Below, piece by piece: positions 36,447-45,552 of a DNA stretch of 55,818 nt. How positions within the stretch are numbered: position 1 is the stretch's first letter; every line of letters starts with the position of its first letter. The stretch lies in NCBI GenBank assembly GCA_012103605.1, contig WLWL01000005.1, positions 1 through 55,818 of the forward strand, read 5' to 3'. Position numbers and translations under genes: made by a program. This DNA is from Candidatus Nanopelagicales bacterium. Lineage in GTDB: Bacteria; Actinomycetota; Actinomycetes; S36-B12. The notes below the pieces were generated by a model. It had not been told where the DNA came from, ran no database searches, and was given only the letters and a program-made list of their open reading frames with translations.

Positions 36447-37726
36447 GCGAGGCCTTCGCTCCCGTCGACATCATCATCGCCAAGCGCGATAACCGGGAGC
36501 TCTCCAACGAACAAATCGACTGGGTTGTCGATGCCTATACCCGCGGCGTCGTCGCCGACGAGCAGATGAGTGCGCTGGCGATGGCCATTTTGCTCAATGG
36601 CATGAACAAGCGAGAAATCGTCCGGTGGACCGAAGCGATGATCGCGTCCGGCACTCGGATGGACTTTTCGGACTTCGACGCGCCCAGTGTGGATAAGCAC
36701 TCAACCGGGGGAGTAGGGGACAAGGTCACCCTGCCGCTGGTGCCCATCGTTGCCGCATGCGGAGCGGTTGTTCCGCAGCTGAGTGGTCGTGGCCTCGGCT
36801 ACTTCGGGGGCACTTTGGACAAGATGGAATCCATCCCCGGATGGCGTGCCCTGCTGTCCAACGAGGAGATGGCGGATGTCATGCGCGCCTCGGGTGGTGT
36901 GATCTGCGCGGCCGGCGACGGATTGGCACCGGCCGATAAGAAGCTGTACGCGCTTCGCGATGTCACGGGAACGGTCGAGGCGATTCCGTTGATCGCCTCG
37001 AGCATCATGAGCAAGAAAATTGCCGAGGGCGCGGACGGTCTCGTCCTGGACGTGAAGACGGGCAACGGAGCATTCATGTCCGACCTCGCGCGAGCAGAGA
37101 AACTCGCCCGCACCATGGTCGAGATCGGCAACGATGCGGGCGTGCGCACGCGGGCACTGATCACCGCCATGGATGTTCCTTTGGGCCTGGCCGTCGGTAA
37201 CGCCATCGAAGTCACCGAGTCGCTGGAGGTGCTGGCCGGTGGCGGCCCTTCCGATCTCATCGAACTCGTGATCGCCCTGGCCAACGAGATGCTCGACATC
37301 GCTGGCATCGACGCCGACCCGCGAGAGGCGATCACCAGCGGACGGGCGATGGATCACTGGCGGCGCATGGTCAGCGCCCAGGGAGGTGACCCCGACGCTC
37401 CGCTCCCGGTAGCGCGTCACCAGCACGTCATCACGGCTCCCGTCGCGGGGCCTTTGTCCACGCTTGAGGCCTACGGGGTCGGCGTTGCTGCCTGGCGCCT
37501 GGGAGCGGGACGGGCTCACAAAGAGGACGAGATCATCCACGGCGCGGGTGTCCAGTTGCATGCCAAGCCCGGAGACATGTTGTCGGAAGGTCAGCCGATC
37601 ATGACCTTGCTCGCCGACGATGAAGCCCGCCTGCCGGCCGCCATCGCTGAGTTAGAGGGGTCATGGGAGATAGGTGGCGAGCCGATGGATCGTCACCCGC
37701 TGATTATCACCCGCATCGCTCCCTGA
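36443..37726 (+). CDS. deoA: Thymidine phosphorylase
   Basis: Phosphorolysis of thymidine or deoxyuridine to base plus 2-deoxyribose-1-phosphate, 427 aa. The family signature is VDKHSTGGVGDKVTLPLVPI (from about residue 83). Also visible are SGRGLGYFGGTLDKMESIPG, ALRDVTGTVEAIPLIASSIM and DVKTGNGAFM. ATG overlaps the ATPase stop. Its product feeds the mutase and aldolase encoded at 44481-47190. Pyrimidine nucleoside phosphorylase activity on uridine as well cannot be excluded. Confidence 0.93.
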   Translation: MSEAFAPVDIIIAKRDNRELSNEQIDWVVDAYTRGVVADEQMSALAMAILLNGMNKREIVRWTEAMIASGTRMDFSDFDAPSVDKHSTGGVGDKVTLPLVPIVAACGAVVPQLSGRGLGYFGGTLDKMESIPGWRALLSNEEMADVMRASGGVICAAGDGLAPADKKLYALRDVTGTVEAIPLIASSIMSKKIAEGADGLVLDVKTGNGAFMSDLARAEKLARTMVEIGNDAGVRTRALITAMDVPLGLAVGNAIEVTESLEVLAGGGPSDLIELVIALANEMLDIAGIDADPREAITSGRAMDHWRRMVSAQGGDPDAPLPVARHQHVITAPVAGPLSTLEAYGVGVAAWRLGAGRAHKEDEIIHGAGVQLHAKPGDMLSEGQPIMTLLADDEARLPAAIAELEGSWEIGGEPMDRHPLIITRIAP

Positions 37727-37743
37727 TCGAGAGCGCGCTCCGA

Positions 37744-38778
37744 CTACTTGCGGGGGACTACGGGACGCACGGACTTCGCAACCTTCACCCCGAAGTTGCC
37801 TCCGCCAAGGTCGGCTCCGTAGTACATCAACCACTTGTTCTTCCCCACCCGAACGAGATCCGGGTCTCCTCCGCCCGCAATGACAGATCGTTCGTTGGTG
37901 AAGGTGATGCCGTTCTTGCTAGTCGAGACCAAAATTCCGTAGAAGGCGTCGCGATCGCCCGCGTAGTAGAGCGCTATTCGACCCTTGTCAATTACCGCGA
38001 ATGGATGTGAGCCACCGGCTTTGAGAGGTCCTCTCTTCTGAGTGATCACGGGTCCCATCGTCCAGTTCAGCATGTCCGAACTGGTGGCGGTTCGCATAAC
38101 TCGCGTTGTTCGCTCGCCGGGCTTTTCAAGATTGGAGAAGTAGGCGCGCCACGTGCCCTTATGTCGGATGATGCTGATTCCTCCGGGTTCGAAGCCTGCC
38201 TGCGCCGTCGTGATGACAGGCCCCTCATCGGTGAACGTAAGGCCGTTGTCCGTGGACAGTGCGGCGTTGATGTTTCCCTGAGCGACGTAGAACAGTCGCA
38301 CCGTGTCCCCACCGAGTGAGATCACGCGCGGTTGTCCGGCGGGAATGCCCGGAAGGGGCGTCGTTGCGTCTGCGGCGAACCGCGTGCCTGTCTTGGAGGT
38401 GGAAGTAGCGCTCAGGGTTCCAGGCAGAGTTTCGGTCGAGTTGACGAAGGCGAACAACCGGATTCGGCCATCTTGCAAGCGCAGGCCCGTGGCGTCGGCA
38501 ACTTGACGCCCGTTTGAGTCGAAGGTGGAAGCGTCGAGGGCAGTGCCAGTCACTTTGAAGTTCTTGGCCTTCTTCACCGACGAAGAGCCCTGCAGCGGTG
38601 GGGGTCCTTCAAGCACCCATCGACCCTGCTGGCAGGTCATCGCCCTGCCATCGGTGGTTGTTGAGGCAGCTCCAGTGGGTTTGCAGCTATCTCCGGGACG
38701 GGGCTGAGCCCATGCGGGCCCGGCTGAGGACATCGTCAGCAGTGCTGCGGAAGCGACGGCAACGATGGAGCGCAACAT
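37744..38778 (-). CDS. Secreted beta-propeller-like protein of unknown function
   Basis: A 344-aa exported protein. The signal peptide (about residues 1-25, LLTMSSAGPAWAQ) is followed by a short Cys-containing region (GDSCKPTG...MTCQQGRW). A repetitive beta-rich part follows with blade-like motifs: GGDTVRLFYVAQGNINAALS, STDNGLTFTDEGPVI, RHKGTWRAYFSNL, SSDMLNWTMGPVI, KGRIALYYAGDRDAFYGI and STSKNGITFTNE. This resembles five-bladed GH43/sialidase-like propellers, but no catalytic residues can be assigned. Start ATG ends at 38778 with a weak ribosome site. It is convergent with deoA, only 17 nt away. Confidence 0.7.
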   Translation of the reverse strand: MLRSIVAVASAALLTMSSAGPAWAQPRPGDSCKPTGAASTTTDGRAMTCQQGRWVLEGPPPLQGSSSVKKAKNFKVTGTALDASTFDSNGRQVADATGLRLQDGRIRLFAFVNSTETLPGTLSATSTSKTGTRFAADATTPLPGIPAGQPRVISLGGDTVRLFYVAQGNINAALSTDNGLTFTDEGPVITTAQAGFEPGGISIIRHKGTWRAYFSNLEKPGERTTRVMRTATSSDMLNWTMGPVITQKRGPLKAGGSHPFAVIDKGRIALYYAGDRDAFYGILVSTSKNGITFTNERSVIAGGGDPDLVRVGKNKWLMYYGADLGGGNFGVKVAKSVRPVVPRK

Positions 38779-38832
38779 GCGAAGGAATGTACCAAGGATC
38801 GCCGAGCGGTGACCAGGAAATATTCTTCGCGT

Positions 38833-39189
38833 ATGCCGCACTTCATCGCAAAGCCTGTTTCGATTCCGGTACCGGGCGGAAAATCCATCAAGGAGTACGT
38901 CGGCCTTCCATCCACGGGGGACACTGCTGTTTCTGTGGCCGTGATGGTGGCACCGGCCGGATGGGATGAGCCCTTCCAAGCCCCCACCTTCGATGAATTC
39001 ACGGTCGTGTTGGAGGGGGAACTCCTCGTCGACCACGGTGATGAGACCTCTGCGGTGGTTGCCGGTCAGGCGATCATCACGCGGGCCGGTGAGCGCATTC
39101 GGTATCGAACGGACTCCGGGGCCCGCTATGTCGCCGTGTGCCTCCCGGCCTTCGCCCCGGAGGACGCCCATCGCGACGAGTCGTCGTGA
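38833..39189 (+). CDS. Small cupin-domain protein
   Basis: A 118-aa single-domain cupin. The core is [20 protein letters not shown] and [20 protein letters not shown], with few of the usual metal His residues (only one near HGDE). It resembles EutQ-like ethanolamine cupins. ATG at 38833 (a GTG at 38809 is also open). It precedes the adenosine deaminase gene by 55 nt. No function is assigned. Confidence 0.7.
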   Translation: MPHFIAKPVSIPVPGGKSIKEYVGLPSTGDTAVSVAVMVAPAGWDEPFQAPTFDEFTVVLEGELLVDHGDETSAVVAGQAIITRAGERIRYRTDSGARYVAVCLPAFAPEDAHRDESS

Positions 39190-39244
39190 TGCGGCGCGCG
39201 AGCGGATGCCACCACCGCTGCGCCACGGCCGCTACATTCCTGCC

Positions 39245-40357
39245 ATGACCGGCGCCTTGTCTGCGGCAACGATTGCCCAGGCCCCCAAAGTCTTGCTTCA
39301 CGATCATCTGGATGGCGGGCTTCGGCCACAAACGGTCATTGATCTGGCGGAGTCTGCGGGCTATCGCAAGCTTCCCTGTCAGGACGCGGCCGATTTGGCG
39401 CGCTGGTTCTCCGAAGCCGCCTACTCCGGATCGTTGGAGCGATACCTAGAAACCTTTCAGCACACGGTCGCAGTCACGCAGAGTGCCGAGGCTCTCGCCC
39501 GGGTTTCTCGCGAATGTGCGGAAGACCTTGCGGCAGACGGCGTGGTGTACGCCGAAGTTCGCTTTGCTCCCGAACTTCACGTGGAGCAGGGACTGTCCCT
39601 TCGACAGGTGGTCGATGCGGTACTCGACGGCTTCGACCAAGGCACCACTCGCTCGATAGGTGAGGGTCGGTGGATCCGGATCGGAGTGTTGCTGACGGCG
39701 ATGCGGACCGCCACGCACTCCAAGGAAATCGCGGAACTCGCGGTGGAGTACCGCGATCGCGGGGTCGTCGGCTTTGATATCGCCGGGGCGGAAGCCGGTT
39801 TCCCGCCTACGCGCCATCTGGACGCGTTCGAGTACCTGCGTCGCGAGAACGCACACTTCACCATCCACGCGGGCGAGGCGTTCGGACTGCCGTCTATTTG
39901 GGAAGCCATCCAATGGTGCGGGGCCGATCGACTCGGGCACGGAGTTCGCATCGTGGATGACATCGACATGTCCAATCCACACGAGCCGCAGTTGGGCAGG
40001 CTCGCAGCCTACGTCCGCGACCGACGGATTCCGCTCGAGTTGTGTCCATCCAGCAATGTGCAAACCGGAGCCGCCGCATCCATCGCCGACCACCCGATCG
40101 GATTGTTACGCCGACTCAACTTCCGAGTTACTTTGAACACGGACAACCGCTTGATGTCGGGCACGTCCATGTCTCGTGAGATGGAATTGTGCTGTGAGGC
40201 TTTCGGGTGGACCTTGGATGATCTGCAGTGGCTGACAGTGAATGCCATGAAGAGCGCCTTCATTCCGTTTGACGAAAGATTGGACATCATCAATACGCGC
40301 ATCAAGCCCGCGTATACCGCATTGAAGGAAGCTGAATCTGCGACAACGAAGGAGTGA
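39245..40357 (+). CDS. add: Adenosine deaminase
   Basis: Zinc-dependent deamination of adenosine and deoxyadenosine to inosine forms, 370 aa. [18 protein letters not shown] carries the first two zinc His (about 19 and 21). [15 protein letters not shown] contains the third His and catalytic Glu, GHGVRIVDD the catalytic His region, and [17 protein letters not shown] the Asp ligand. Start ATG at 39245; an open frame runs far upstream across the cupin gene but is non-homologous. It supplies inosine to PunA. The next small gene follows after 5 nt. Confidence 0.95.
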   Translation: MTGALSAATIAQAPKVLLHDHLDGGLRPQTVIDLAESAGYRKLPCQDAADLARWFSEAAYSGSLERYLETFQHTVAVTQSAEALARVSRECAEDLAADGVVYAEVRFAPELHVEQGLSLRQVVDAVLDGFDQGTTRSIGEGRWIRIGVLLTAMRTATHSKEIAELAVEYRDRGVVGFDIAGAEAGFPPTRHLDAFEYLRRENAHFTIHAGEAFGLPSIWEAIQWCGADRLGHGVRIVDDIDMSNPHEPQLGRLAAYVRDRRIPLELCPSSNVQTGAAASIADHPIGLLRRLNFRVTLNTDNRLMSGTSMSREMELCCEAFGWTLDDLQWLTVNAMKSAFIPFDERLDIINTRIKPAYTALKEAESATTKE

Positions 40358-40362
40358 GTGCG

Positions 40363-40623
40363 ATGTCGGTCATCGATGCTCTCAGCGAAGGACAGCTACG
40401 AGTCGAGGAGTTTCGCGACGAGTTGGGCAAGGTTCGCCATGTGCTGGACAATACCGATGCCGTGCTCGAAATGGCAGACGAGACCCTTCACGCAGCCGAG
40501 GAGGCTCTCGAAGAAGCCCGACGAGCCATGCCGGTGATCATCGCCGTTGGCGTTGTCACCACGGCGGCAGTGGTGGGCATCTATCTGTGGCGTCGCCGGT
40601 CATCAGATCGTGAGAAGAATTAG
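40363..40623 (+). CDS. Small single-pass membrane protein, unknown function
   Basis: An 86-aa protein. Residues about 1-56 are highly charged and helical (a likely coiled coil, with LDNTDAVLEMADETLHAAEE and LEEARRA), followed by one transmembrane helix (MPVIIAVGVVTTAAVVGIYL) and a basic tail. ATG at 40363 with AAGGAGTGA about 7 nt upstream. It follows add by 5 nt and may be co-translated. I do not recognise the family. Confidence 0.7.
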   Translation: MSVIDALSEGQLRVEEFRDELGKVRHVLDNTDAVLEMADETLHAAEEALEEARRAMPVIIAVGVVTTAAVVGIYLWRRRSSDREKN

Positions 40624-40634
40624 GTCGTGATGGT

Positions 40635-41447
40635 GTGGCGCGCCGACGGGGTAGAGACGACGTCGGTGCCTTCGTCAAACGACGCGCGGGTACCGATACC
40701 GGGGTATTCGCGTTCGAGGCCGCTGGGCTCGCGTGGCTTCGCGAGGCCCACGAAGAGCAGCAGGGAGTGCCGATTCCCTGGGTGCATGACTTCGACCGTA
40801 ACCACCTGACGCTCGACTTCGTTGCGACGACTGCGCCGAGCCCGGAGGCGGCAGGCGTGTTCGGCGCTCAATTGGCCCGCACGCATCGGTCCGGAGCCGA
40901 GATGTTCGGCGAACTTCCCCCGGGATCGGATCGATCCTTCATCGCCGAACTTGAGCTACCCCCGGGGCAGTGGGAGACCTTCGGAAGCTTCTACGCACAA
41001 GCGCGCATTCGTCCGTTGGTCGATCACGCTGTGTCGCGGGGCGCCATCAGCACGGCTCAGGCGCAGGACTTCGCCGTGTTGTGTGAACACCTCGAGTCCG
41101 AGGATCCGCTGCTCATTGGCCTGCCCGATCCGATTGCCCGCCTGCATGGAGACCTATGGAGCGGCAATGTTCTGTGGCGTCGACGTGATTGTGTCCTGAT
41201 CGATGCGTCGGCCCATGGTGGGCATCGGGAGACTGACCTGGCCATGTTGGCACTCTTCGGCCTGCCCTACCTGGACGTTGTACTCGAGGCTTATTGCGAC
41301 GAGTGGCCGTTGAGTGACGGCTACGAAGCACGTGTCGAACTGCATCAGGTCTACCCATTACTCGTGCACGCCATCCTTTTCGGCGGGAGTTATGGCGCCA
41401 GCGCAACCAGAGTTGCTCGTCAAGCGGTGGCTAGGACTCGTTCGTGA
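40635..41447 (+). CDS. Fructosamine kinase family protein
   Basis: A 270-aa protein of the fructosamine/ketosamine-3-kinase family (APH fold), thought to phosphorylate and so repair glycated amines. Visible features are AFVKRRAGTDTGVFAFEAAG (ATP-lobe Lys and Glu), PVPWVHDF-like IPWVHDFDRNHL, the catalytic loop ARLHGDLWSGNVLW, and DASAHGGHRETDLAMLALFG. GTG at 40635 is the only in-frame start because a stop lies upstream, so the N-terminus is about 20-25 residues shorter than many homologues. Its 3' end overlaps the convergent membrane gene by 17 nt. Confidence 0.82.
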   Translation: MARRRGRDDVGAFVKRRAGTDTGVFAFEAAGLAWLREAHEEQQGVPIPWVHDFDRNHLTLDFVATTAPSPEAAGVFGAQLARTHRSGAEMFGELPPGSDRSFIAELELPPGQWETFGSFYAQARIRPLVDHAVSRGAISTAQAQDFAVLCEHLESEDPLLIGLPDPIARLHGDLWSGNVLWRRRDCVLIDASAHGGHRETDLAMLALFGLPYLDVVLEAYCDEWPLSDGYEARVELHQVYPLLVHAILFGGSYGASATRVARQAVARTRS

Positions 41448-42132
41448 CGGGGGTGGCCGAGTCCGGGGCCCTACCTCGCCCACTAAGCAGGCGATCGATC
41501 GCCCAGAAGACCAGGCCGAGCACGATTCCCAGAGCCGCCACCCCGGCGATATTCGTCAGTACCGCAGGAAGTCCGTAGGCGACCACATTGAGGAAGTCGT
41601 AGGGGTATCTCTCGATGAAGTGTCCTCGGATGAGTGTGTAGGCGGCCCAGGTAATCGGGATCACGATGGCCGTGAATACCGACGCGAAGGTCACCTGCCG
41701 GCGTGGACCGACGATGAGCCAGAGAGCTACCGTCATGACAGGCACGATGTAGTGCTTGAGCGCATTGACGATGATGTCCAGGCCTTCCACCTGAGCATTC
41801 GGCGCGAGGACGATCGCGTAGATCAGACCGGTGATCGAGATCATCACCAGTGAGTCCATGCGCACCGCGTGCCAGACACGTCCGCCCCGGTCGGGGTTTC
41901 GAGCAAGCATCGTGAACACAACGGCAACGATGATGTTCGAAAGATTGGTGAAGGCGCTCATCGAGTCGACAACGCGCCCGACGAGACCCGCGAGACCGTC
42001 CGGATTCACCCCGAGAAGTCCCGGAGGCACATTCACCGGTGGGTAGACGTTGAAGGCTGTCAGGATCAAGCCGAGGCCCAGGCCAAACCATGTGATACCT
42101 GCAGCGATTGCGTAGATGCGTCGGATGCTCAC
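41431..42132 (-). CDS. Pr6Pr family membrane protein
   Basis: About 233 aa with six or seven hydrophobic helices (IYAIAAGITWFGLGLGLIL; SNIIVAVVFTMLA; MISITGLIYAIVLAP; IVPVMTVALWLIVGP; VLTNIAGVAALGIVLGLVFW). SAFTNLSNIIVA and LKHYIVPVMT match the Pr6Pr family of unknown function. I use the GTG ending at 42132; a GTG at 42162 would overlap the upstream aldehyde dehydrogenase stop. It is the last gene of the deoC-side minus-strand operon. Confidence 0.75.
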   Translation of the reverse strand: MSIRRIYAIAAGITWFGLGLGLILTAFNVYPPVNVPPGLLGVNPDGLAGLVGRVVDSMSAFTNLSNIIVAVVFTMLARNPDRGGRVWHAVRMDSLVMISITGLIYAIVLAPNAQVEGLDIIVNALKHYIVPVMTVALWLIVGPRRQVTFASVFTAIVIPITWAAYTLIRGHFIERYPYDFLNVVAYGLPAVLTNIAGVAALGIVLGLVFWAIDRLLSGRGRAPDSATPVTNES

Positions 42133-42154
42133 GCGTGCAATCTTTGCGTGAAGA

Positions 42155-43018
42155 TCACACACCCATGGGGTGCCACACCGTCTTCACCTCGACGAAGGCC
42201 CGCATGCGAGACAGGCTCGGGGTCGCCTGCCAGTCTGCGTGGGGAGCGGCTCCGCGCACACGTTTCACCGTTCCAGCGGCGCTTCGCTCAAGGTCGGCCG
42301 CAACCCCTTCGTCGACGATCCCGGTGAGGTCGAGTGCGTTGACATCCGCGTGCTCGGCCAGCCACGGCATGACTTCGGCCGGCGCCCCGGTGAGGATGTT
42401 CACCACACCTGCGGGAACGTCGGAAGTGGCCAAGCATTCGGCGAGGGTGATGGCCGGGATCGGTCGGGACGAACTCGGCATGACGATCACGGCGTTGCCG
42501 GTGACGATGATTGGAGCAACGACGCTGACCAAGCCGAGGATGCTGGCATCCTGCGGTGCCACCGCCGCCACGACTCCCGTGGGCTCGGGTACGGAGAAAT
42601 TGAAGAAGGGTCCGGCGACGGGATTGGTGTTGCCGATCACTTGGGCGTACTTGTCCGCCCAGCCCGCGTACCAGACCCACCGGTCGATCGCGGCGTCAAC
42701 ATGGGCGCCCGCCTTTCTCGACGAAACACCTTCGGAGTCGGATACCTCCGAGATGAATTGCTCGCGGCGGCCTTCCATGACCTCGGCGATCCGGTAGAGA
42801 ACTTGACCGCGGTTGTAGGCGGTAGCGGACGACCACTTGGCGACCGCGGAGCGTGCCGCCAACACCGCGTCCCGGGCATCCTTCCTGCTGGCCAGGGCCA
42901 TGTTGGCGAGGAATTGTTCTTTGGAATCGGTGACCTCGTAGGTGCGCCCGGACTCGCTACGCGGGAAAGCCCCTCCGATGAAGAGCTTGTGGGTCTTACG
43001 AACATCGACTCTGCTCAT
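42155..43018 (-). CDS. Short aldehyde dehydrogenase-like protein lacking catalytic residues
   Basis: A 287-aa protein homologous to the first half of aldehyde dehydrogenases: KLFIGGAFPRSESGRTYEV at the N-terminus, then PEPTGVVAAVAPQDASILG, AGVVNILTGAPAEVMPWL and DVNALDLTGI. After this the chain stops matching: the Glu general base, the Cys nucleophile and the C-terminal domain are missing, and the PWNF Asn is also lost. The frame is clean, without stops, and its ATG overlaps the full-length dehydrogenase stop (ATGA). It is probably a non-catalytic partner subunit. This is inference from the conserved coupling. Confidence 0.8.
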   Translation of the reverse strand: MSRVDVRKTHKLFIGGAFPRSESGRTYEVTDSKEQFLANMALASRKDARDAVLAARSAVAKWSSATAYNRGQVLYRIAEVMEGRREQFISEVSDSEGVSSRKAGAHVDAAIDRWVWYAGWADKYAQVIGNTNPVAGPFFNFSVPEPTGVVAAVAPQDASILGLVSVVAPIIVTGNAVIVMPSSSRPIPAITLAECLATSDVPAGVVNILTGAPAEVMPWLAEHADVNALDLTGIVDEGVAADLERSAAGTVKRVRGAAPHADWQATPSLSRMRAFVEVKTVWHPMGV

Positions 43019-44460
43019 GACGGATCCTCCACGTTGAGGTACGCACCCAAACCTTGCACTCCACCCTCTCGGCCGAAGCCCGATTCCTTGAAGCCTCCAA
43101 AGGGGCTCGTGGGATCGAATCTGTTGAAGGTGTTGGCCCAGACGATCCCGGCGCGCATCTGGTTCGCCATCCACAAAATGCGGCTGCCCTTCTCGGTCCA
43201 GATTCCTGCCGAAAGCCCGAAGGGGGTGTTGTTGGCTTTGGCAACGGCCTCCTCGGGGGTACGGAACGTGAGAACCGACAGGACGGGACCGAAGATCTCC
43301 TCGCGGGCAATCCGGTGAGCCTGGGTGACGTTCGTGAAGAGCGTTGGTGGGAACCAGAAGCCTTTTTCGGGGATCGGGCAGGTGGGGCTCCAGCGTTCGG
43401 CTCCTTCGGCCTCACCGGAGGCGGTGAGCTCCTCGATCTTGCTCAACTGCATGGACGAATTGATGGCCCCGATGTCGGTGTTCTTGTCGAGCGGGTCTCC
43501 GAGGCGAAGGGTCGTCAGGCGGCGCTTCAAGGAGGCCAACGCCTCCTCGGCGACGGACTCCTGGAGCAGCAGCCGACTTCCGGCGCAGCAGACATGTCCT
43601 TGGTTGAAGTAGATGCCGTTCACGATGCCCTCGATGGCCTGATCGATGGGAGCGTCGTCGAAGACGATGTTGGCTGCCTTGCCGCCAAGCTCGAGGGTGA
43701 GCTTCTTCTTGGTGCCAGCGACCGCTCGCTGAATGGCTTTTCCGACCTCGGTCGAGCCGGTGAAGGCGACCTTGTCCACATCTGGGTGTTCGACGAGCAT
43801 GCGCCCCGTCTCGCCGGCACCGGTGATGATGTTGACGACGCCCGGGGGGAGTCCGGCTTGTTGACAGATGTCGGCGAAGGCGAGAGCGGTGAGTGGCGTC
43901 GTCTCCGCGGGCTTGAGCACCACCGTGTTGCCGCAGGCCAAGGCGGGGGCGACTTTCCAGGCAAGCATCAGCAAGGGGAAGTTCCACGGAATCACTTGCG
44001 CGGCGACGCCGAGAGACTTCGGGTCGGGTCCATAGCCGGCGTACTCCAGTTTGTCGGCCCAGCCCGCGTGGTAGAAGAAGTGTGCCGCGACGAGCGGTAG
44101 GTCAACATCGCGGGACTCTCGAATCGGCTTTCCGTTGTCCAAGGTCTCCAGGACCGCGAGCTCACGAGAGCGCTCTTGGATGAGACGGGCGATTCGGAAG
44201 ATGTACTTGGCGCGGTCCTTGCCGGACATCTTGGACCAGCTCTTGTCGTAGGCCCGGCGGGCGGCCGCAACGGCGGCGTCCACGTCGGCCTGGCCGGCTT
44301 CGGCGACTTCGCTGAGCACCTCCTCGGTGGCCGGATTGATGGTCTTGAAGAACTCGCCGCTGGTGGGTTCGGTGAAGGATCCGCCGATGAAGAGTCCGTA
44401 GTTGGATTCGATGTCCACGATGGAACGCGATTCCGGTGCGGGGGCGTAGTCGAATGGCAT
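43015..44460 (-). CDS. Aldehyde dehydrogenase (probable acetaldehyde oxidation)
   Basis: Full-length NAD(P)-dependent aldehyde dehydrogenase, 481 aa: AAQVIPWNFPLLMLAWKVAP, VAFTGSTEVGKAI, LELGGKAANIVFDD with the base Glu, QGHVCCAGSRLLLQ with the nucleophile Cys, and EEIFGPVLSVLTF. The start ATG at 44460 has GAGGA 7 nt upstream; a longer open frame covers the end of deoC. It lies 20 nt after deoC on the same strand, so it probably oxidises the acetaldehyde released by DeoC to acetate. The substrate is inferred from context. Confidence 0.88.
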   Translation of the reverse strand: MPFDYAPAPESRSIVDIESNYGLFIGGSFTEPTSGEFFKTINPATEEVLSEVAEAGQADVDAAVAAARRAYDKSWSKMSGKDRAKYIFRIARLIQERSRELAVLETLDNGKPIRESRDVDLPLVAAHFFYHAGWADKLEYAGYGPDPKSLGVAAQVIPWNFPLLMLAWKVAPALACGNTVVLKPAETTPLTALAFADICQQAGLPPGVVNIITGAGETGRMLVEHPDVDKVAFTGSTEVGKAIQRAVAGTKKKLTLELGGKAANIVFDDAPIDQAIEGIVNGIYFNQGHVCCAGSRLLLQESVAEEALASLKRRLTTLRLGDPLDKNTDIGAINSSMQLSKIEELTASGEAEGAERWSPTCPIPEKGFWFPPTLFTNVTQAHRIAREEIFGPVLSVLTFRTPEEAVAKANNTPFGLSAGIWTEKGSRILWMANQMRAGIVWANTFNRFDPTSPFGGFKESGFGREGGVQGLGAYLNVEDPS

Positions 44461-44480
44461 GGATTGTCCTCGTGATCTGT

Positions 44481-45389
44481 CTAGTCGATCGTCACGTAGT
44501 CGGGGCCGGAATAGTGACCGTCGCGCATGCGCTGACGTTGCATGAGTAGGTCGTTGAGCAGGCTCGAAGCTCCGAAGCGGAACATGTCGGGGTTGAGCCA
44601 GTCCTCGCCCACGGTCTCGTTCACCATCACCAGGTAGCGGATGGCGTCCTTGCTCGTCTTGATGCCTCCGGCTGCCTTGACCCCGATGCGGGTACCGGTC
44701 TGGTCGGCGAAGTCGCGAACGGCTTCGAGCATCAGCAAGGTCACCGGCAAAGTGGCCGCCGGGGACACCTTCCCGGTGCTGGTCTTGATGAAATCGGCGC
44801 CGGCCTGCATGGCGAGCCAACTGGCCCGACGAACGTTGTCGTAGGTCTTCAGCTCTCCGGTTTCCAGGATCACCTTCAGGTGGGCATCGCCGCACGCCTC
44901 CTTCACCGCGACGATCTCTTCGAAGACCTTCGCGTAGTTGCCGGCAAGGAAGGCGCCGCGGTCGATCACCATGTCGATCTCATCGGCGCCGTCTGCCACG
45001 GCCTGCTTGGTGTCCATGAGTTTCACGTCCATGCTGGCCCGCCCGCTGGGAAAGGCGGTGGCGACCGCTGCCACGTGGACTCGATCTCCGACGCAAGCGC
45101 GCGTTGTCGTCACCAGATCCCCGTACACGCAGACGGCCGCTACCGCGGGGCAGGTCGAATCGGTCGGATCGGGGTGGAGTGCCTTCGCGCATAGGGCGCG
45201 GACTTTGCCGTCGGTATCCATGCCTTCAAGCGTGGTCAGGTCAACCATCGAGATGGCGGTGTCGATGGCCCAGATCTTCGAGTCCTTCTTGATGGAGCGA
45301 GTGGCAAGCGTGGCTGCGCGGCCTTCGAGCCCCACCTGATCAACTCCCGGCAACCCGTGAAGTCGGCTGGTGAGTGTGCCGTTGTCCAC
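44481..45389 (-). CDS. deoC: Deoxyribose-phosphate aldolase
   Basis: Class I aldolase splitting 2-deoxyribose-5-phosphate into acetaldehyde and glyceraldehyde-3-phosphate, 302 aa. The Schiff-base Lys202 is in ADFIKTSTGKVSP, and the second active-site Lys238 is in GVKAAGGIKTS. MVIDRGAFLAGNYAKV and KVILETGELKT are also typical. The GTG start at 45389 was chosen for domain length; an open frame reaches 45497. It is preceded by a 163-nt gap after pmmB, so it may have its own promoter. Confidence 0.94.
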   Translation of the reverse strand: MDNGTLTSRLHGLPGVDQVGLEGRAATLATRSIKKDSKIWAIDTAISMVDLTTLEGMDTDGKVRALCAKALHPDPTDSTCPAVAAVCVYGDLVTTTRACVGDRVHVAAVATAFPSGRASMDVKLMDTKQAVADGADEIDMVIDRGAFLAGNYAKVFEEIVAVKEACGDAHLKVILETGELKTYDNVRRASWLAMQAGADFIKTSTGKVSPAATLPVTLLMLEAVRDFADQTGTRIGVKAAGGIKTSKDAIRYLVMVNETVGEDWLNPDMFRFGASSLLNDLLMQRQRMRDGHYSGPDYVTID

Positions 45390-45511
45390 TGTCTCGTCGC
45401 CTTCTCTCGCCTTCGGGTCTCCGCTGATCGGCCATGAGGGTATCGCCACGGGCTTCGTGCAGTCGCGCCGGAGCCTGGCTGGTGGTTCTGCATCCAACGG
45501 GTGGCACCTAC

Positions 45512-45523
45512 GAGCTGAAGCTC
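45512..45523. promoter_or_regulatory. Small palindrome upstream of deoC
   Basis: GAGCT-GA-AGCTC lies in the 163-nt gap between pmmB and deoC. It is a possible operator for a deo-type regulator. Symmetry and position are the only evidence. Confidence 0.25.
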
Positions 45524-45552
45524 TGTAAACGCGAAGATACGAGGCTTGAGTG

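Noticed and set aside
42155-43018. Short aldehyde dehydrogenase as a frameshifted pseudogene
   Set aside because: The frame is open from a coupled ATG to a normal stop, and no downstream remnant of the missing catalytic half is visible in other frames before the next gene.
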